Positions 60,742 to 64,000 of a DNA stretch of 64,000 nucleotides are shown piece after piece; position 1 is the stretch's first letter; the number at the start of each line of letters is the position of its first letter. The stretch covers positions 1,860,001 to 1,924,000 of the forward strand of contig PUFA01000072.1 in the NCBI GenBank assembly GCA_003508835.1. Direction: 5' to 3'. The notes beneath the pieces were generated by a model. That model did not search any database and was not told the origin of the DNA. It saw only the letters and a list, made by a program, of their open reading frames with translations. Origin of the DNA: Eonycteris spelaea. Lineage: Eukaryota > Chordata > Mammalia > Chiroptera > Pteropodidae. The position numbers and the translations under genes were made by a program.

Positions 60742-61275
60742 GGTCAGAGTGTGCCATCCTGAAACATGCCACTGTGACCTAAGAATTATTTTGAGCCAAA
60801 GACAAAAAAAAAACAAAAAAACAAAAAAAAAAAAAAAAAAAAAACAGGCACAAGGCAAACTCTCTGCCCTCCCTACTCCACAGAACAGGATGGGCAGGAC
60901 AATTCTGAATCGCCAGAGACAAGTCTAGACTCTTAGCAGCCCAGAGCTAGCACCACAGGACTCTGATAACTGACCGTGCTAAGTGACCCTTGCCTTCCCA
61001 CACAGTTAACCTTCCCCCAGTTTCCTGCTTCTAGAAGCTATATAGTCCTTTTCCTTTGTCTTGTTACATCTCTATCAATTTACTGTTCTTCTGTTCTTTG
61101 TTAGGATGCTACATAAGACCAAGTTTTAACCATCCCTTTGACTCATTCACATCGAGTTCTCCTGTGTTAATCAACTGTCAGTTTTTCTCTTGTTAATCTA
61201 TCTTGTCAGTCCAACTTTGCAGGGTCCCATCCAGAGAATCTTGAGGATAAAGGAAAAAAGTTTTTCCTGCCCCAC
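60742..61275 (+). mobile_element. LTR-like insertion within L1
   Basis: About 530 bp of non-L1 sequence separates two contiguous halves of an L1. It contains a long A-rich run (60804-60844) and a U5-like end (TCTTGTTAATCTATCTTGTC through AAAGTTTTTCCTGCCCCAC). AACGG on both sides (60737-60741 and 61276-61280) may be the target duplication. No coding sequence. Confidence 0.5.
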
Positions 61276-61280
61276 AACGG

Positions 61281-61735
61281 CAGCATTATTCACAATAGCC
61301 AAAACATGGACGCAACCCACGTGTGACATCAACGGATGAATCGATAAACAAAATGTGGTATATGCATAGTGGAATGTTATTCAGTCTTAAAAAAGGAAAT
61401 TCAACACGTGCTACAACATTGATGAACCGTGAGGACTTTATGCTCAGTGATATAAGCCAGACACAGAGAGACAAATACTTTGCTTCCACTTACATGAGGT
61501 ATCACAGGGACAGACAGCAGAATGTCGGTTGCCAGGGGCAGGGGGAGTAGGAAGAGGGAAGTGGTTGCTTAAACGGCACAGTTTTGGTTTTGTAAGATCG
61601 GCGACTGCAAAAATTCTGGGAAGTGGTTACAAAACAATGTGAATATACTTAACACTACTGAACTGTACCCTTAAAAATGGTCAAGATGATAAGTTGTACG
61701 GTATGTGCATTTTACCACATTAAAAAAAGTGAGCA
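61281..61735 (+). mobile_element. L1 3' region, 3' part
   Basis: CAGCATTATTCACAATAGCC through AATGTGGTATATGCATAGTG, CCATTGCCAGGGGCAGG-like sequence and a terminal A-rich segment continue the L1 at 60440. Confidence 0.85.
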
Positions 61736-61949
61736 ATTCTTTTATCTATTACAAGATAAAATGGTTCAGAAACCACTAACTTAAAAATTATTTATTTGGA
61801 GTGGAGGTGGGCAGTAAAAATTTCTGAAGAGACAAAAAGCAGGACTCTCAATTCAGACTTCTTCCCAGAGGCAGTTTCTAGTTTCTTATGTCCACCCAGC
61901 AACATCCTAAGTGTAAACATACCTCCTTATTATTTATACTAAAATTAAA

Positions 61950-62310
61950 TTAGGGGGATCATTTGTACCTTGCTTTTTGTTTTTCTCTCTTATATTGTGG
62001 AGATTGTTCCCCATCAATACATACTGAGCCAGTTCATTTTTTAAATGCCACTGTAAACCACTGCATGAATATAGCATATTTATTTATCTAGCCAGTATTC
62101 TCTTAGACATTTAAATCATTTCCAAATGTTTCCTACAGCAAACAGGGTAGCAATATCCTTGTACAGACTACTGTGGGTACGTGTGTCAATATCTGTAGGA
62201 TAAAATCCTACAGACGAGCCAAAAGGTAGCTGAATTGAAATTTCAGTAGGTATTGACAAATTGCCTCCTGACAAGACCATAATTTGTATTTATACTAAAA
62301 ATGTAATCCT
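61950..62310 (-). mobile_element. L1 3'-region fragment, antisense
   Basis: ATTGTGGAGATTGTTCCCCA, TTAAATCATTTCCAAATGTT, GGATAAAATCCTACAGACGA and ATTGACAAATTGCCTCCTGA are typical of L1 3' UTRs in reverse. Confidence 0.65.
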
Positions 62311-62959
62311 TGTCTGATTGCCCACCCGTTGCCGCAGTTGTTCACGACAAGTCCAAATCAGCAGACGCTTCACTGGCAGACCTCAGCCAGTCTGCTGGCT
62401 CTCTTCCCTGTACGCTAGCTGTAGCTGGCTCTTGAGCCCTCCAGCGTGAGGCCTAATGGACTTACTTCCCTCGTTTTCATATCCGTAACCTAACTTCTAG
62501 ATTTATCCTCCAAGCTCATGACCTGTGAGCAGCATTCCATCCTGGAGTGTCAGCAATCACCCTGGATCACTCTCTCTCTCTGCCCCTTCCTATTGGGGGA
62601 CAGTGGTGTGACGATGGAGGGTTGTCCACGAAGATTCTCCCTTTGCAACAGACATTTCTGTAACATGAACTGGATTACCCTTGCTATTTTATAGACTCAC
62701 TGCAAATCTAACTAACACATCATGACCCTCATGACAATTACTTCAGAGCCTTGTGCAAGTGCTGTGGACCCTCTCAAGTGGGAGCGAATAAGGCTGCGAA
62801 TGCCAGGTGTTTAAGAAGTGCTCTAAAATTCAACTTCATCTTGGTGATTTGAGGGGCAGTGCCTCAAAGTGTCCTTCCTTTTGTCCAATCTGCTCTTCAC
62901 AATCCCAAATCTGTAGGCAGGAAATTATCTGCAGTTTGGGTTGATCTCTAGGTCCTGCC

Positions 62960-63275
62960 ACACTGAGTCACCACTTGCTGCCCTGGGACACATCTTGCCC
63001 TTAGTTTTAACTAGTTATGTTTTTTCCTTCCTTTGGAAGAGTCCTTCCGACTTCTGTATTTCATCTTATCCATCATATAAGGCAAATCTCAAACGCCGCC
63101 TTCTCCACACAGCCCTCCATGATCCCAACTGGGAGGAAGCCTGCCCTCCTCGCAATTCCACAGCCGTTAGAGCACTTGATGTTTTCTGCCCTTTTGCTTA
63201 CAATGTATGTCTGTCTCTTGTCTTCCTCACGGGACTGGAAGGTGCTTGCAGGTGGGGGTTGTTTTATTCATCTTC
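62960..63275 (+). mobile_element. L2 fragment, sense
   Basis: AATCTCAAACGCCGCCTTCT, then CCACACAGCCCTCCATGATC and GAGCACTTGATGTTTTCTGC, follows L2 3' order. The 129-133-codon open frames here are chance. Confidence 0.6.
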
Positions 63276-63554
63276 ATACCTGGCTCCACCGCACATGGGT
63301 TACTTGCACACTAGAGTCATACGTGGCTCCTGGATGTCCTAAACGTCTAGCCGTGCCCATCTGCATGCTGACCTCACTGAAAACCACCTGCGCTACCTGC
63401 CTCTGAGTTGGAGTCTTGGTAACTTTCCTGGGCCCTCCTCTTCTCAGCCACAAATCTGGAATACTTCCCTGACCCATCTAACCCTTCCACAGACAGCAAC
63501 ACGGCTACTGTATTTGAAGTCACAAGTAAATGCTGCAGTGCTGTACCATCCAGG

Positions 63555-63650
63555 TCTGGGAACAGCATGATTCTTTCATCTTTAATTTTCATAGTAACCT
63601 CAGAAGGTAGATATTATCATACTCGCTTTGAACAACGAAAGCACAGGCAG
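63555..63650 (-). mobile_element. MIR fragment, antisense
   Basis: TTTCATAGTAACCTCAGAAG, then GTAGATATTATCATACTCGC, is the MIR core in reverse. Confidence 0.5.
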
Positions 63651-64000
63651 GGCCAATATACATAATTTGCAAGATCCAGTGCAAAAATGAAAATATGGGG
63701 CCCCTTATTCAAAAAGCAGGGGAAGATGCTACTAAAAGTAATATATATAAAATTTTTTCCTTTCTTCTGCAGTGTCCCTTAACTTGTCATGTGCCTTTAT
63801 TTGCTACTTAATATTGTGGTCTCTTGGACACGGGAGCATTTATGGGGCCTGGCTGTGCAACTTAGTGCATGTGCAACCTACCAGCCGCCAGATAGTGTTT
63901 GACACTAAAGTTTTAATTTCATATGATTTTACATGTCACGAAATACTATTTTGATATTTTTTCTAACCATTAAAAAATATAAAAACCATTTTGGTTTCCA
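63650..64000. mobile_element. Probable hAT-type DNA transposon relic
   Basis: GCAAGATCCAGTGCAAAAAT, then ATGGGGCCCCTTATTCAAAA, resembles a widespread mammalian hAT relic. It runs off the window end. Tentative. Confidence 0.35.

Noticed and set aside
30100..64000. 3' exons of NOL11, the human upstream neighbour of BPTF
   Set aside because: No frame resembling NOL11 was recognised; in human the gap between the two genes is longer than this stretch.

Overview
This is a mammalian nuclear window with one recognisable protein-coding exon: the first coding exon of BPTF, the large subunit of the NURF chromatin remodeller. It lies on the minus strand at 28823-29421 inside a strong CpG island (about 28690-30080). 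The likely host is a fruit bat (Pteropodidae). The evidence is five interspersed copies of a SINE whose head is a 5S rRNA sequence, four of them in + and one in - orientation. They share diagnostic substitutions and A-rich tails and have target-site duplications. 5S-derived SINEs of this kind (MEG-RS and MEG-RL) are known from megabats. The species call is inference; the BPTF call is firm.

Layout. Positions 1-28822 are the 5' part of BPTF intron 1. No second exon was found, and no open frame resembles the exon 2 product. The intron is AT-rich and packed with old L1 fragments (about 780-2350, 5380-5830, 7230-12080, 14950-15370, 17765-20780, 22990-23800), L2, MIR, hAT-type DNA transposon relics and three 5S SINEs. 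Its last 3 kb before exon 1 (about 25600-28700) is unusually poor in repeats. Positions 28823-29421 are coding exon 1, followed upstream by a GC-rich 5' UTR and a TATA-less promoter with a YY1/TISU element, an E-box, a GC box and a CTCF-like motif. Positions 30100-64000 lie upstream of BPTF. In human this direction leads across a long gap to NOL11, and no NOL11 exon was recognised here. This part holds MaLR and other LTRs, L1 3' ends, L2 and MIR copies, two more 5S SINEs and several single-copy blocks.

The main points of interest are these. (1) Exon 1 carries two apparent one-base deletions in C/G runs, so the literal translation stops after 64 codons although conserved BPTF sequence continues in the other frames. 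(2) A TISU/YY1 element in the 5' UTR contains the ATG of a 15-codon upstream ORF. (3) One 5S SINE has an unusual internal duplication and insertion. (4) A 40-bp GT/GC tract with Z-DNA potential lies about 0.5 kb inside intron 1. Apart from the 15-codon upstream ORF, nearly all other open frames are chance ORFs, shadows of GC-rich sequence or decayed L1 coding fragments. No prokaryotic genes, CRISPR arrays or intact viral genes were seen.
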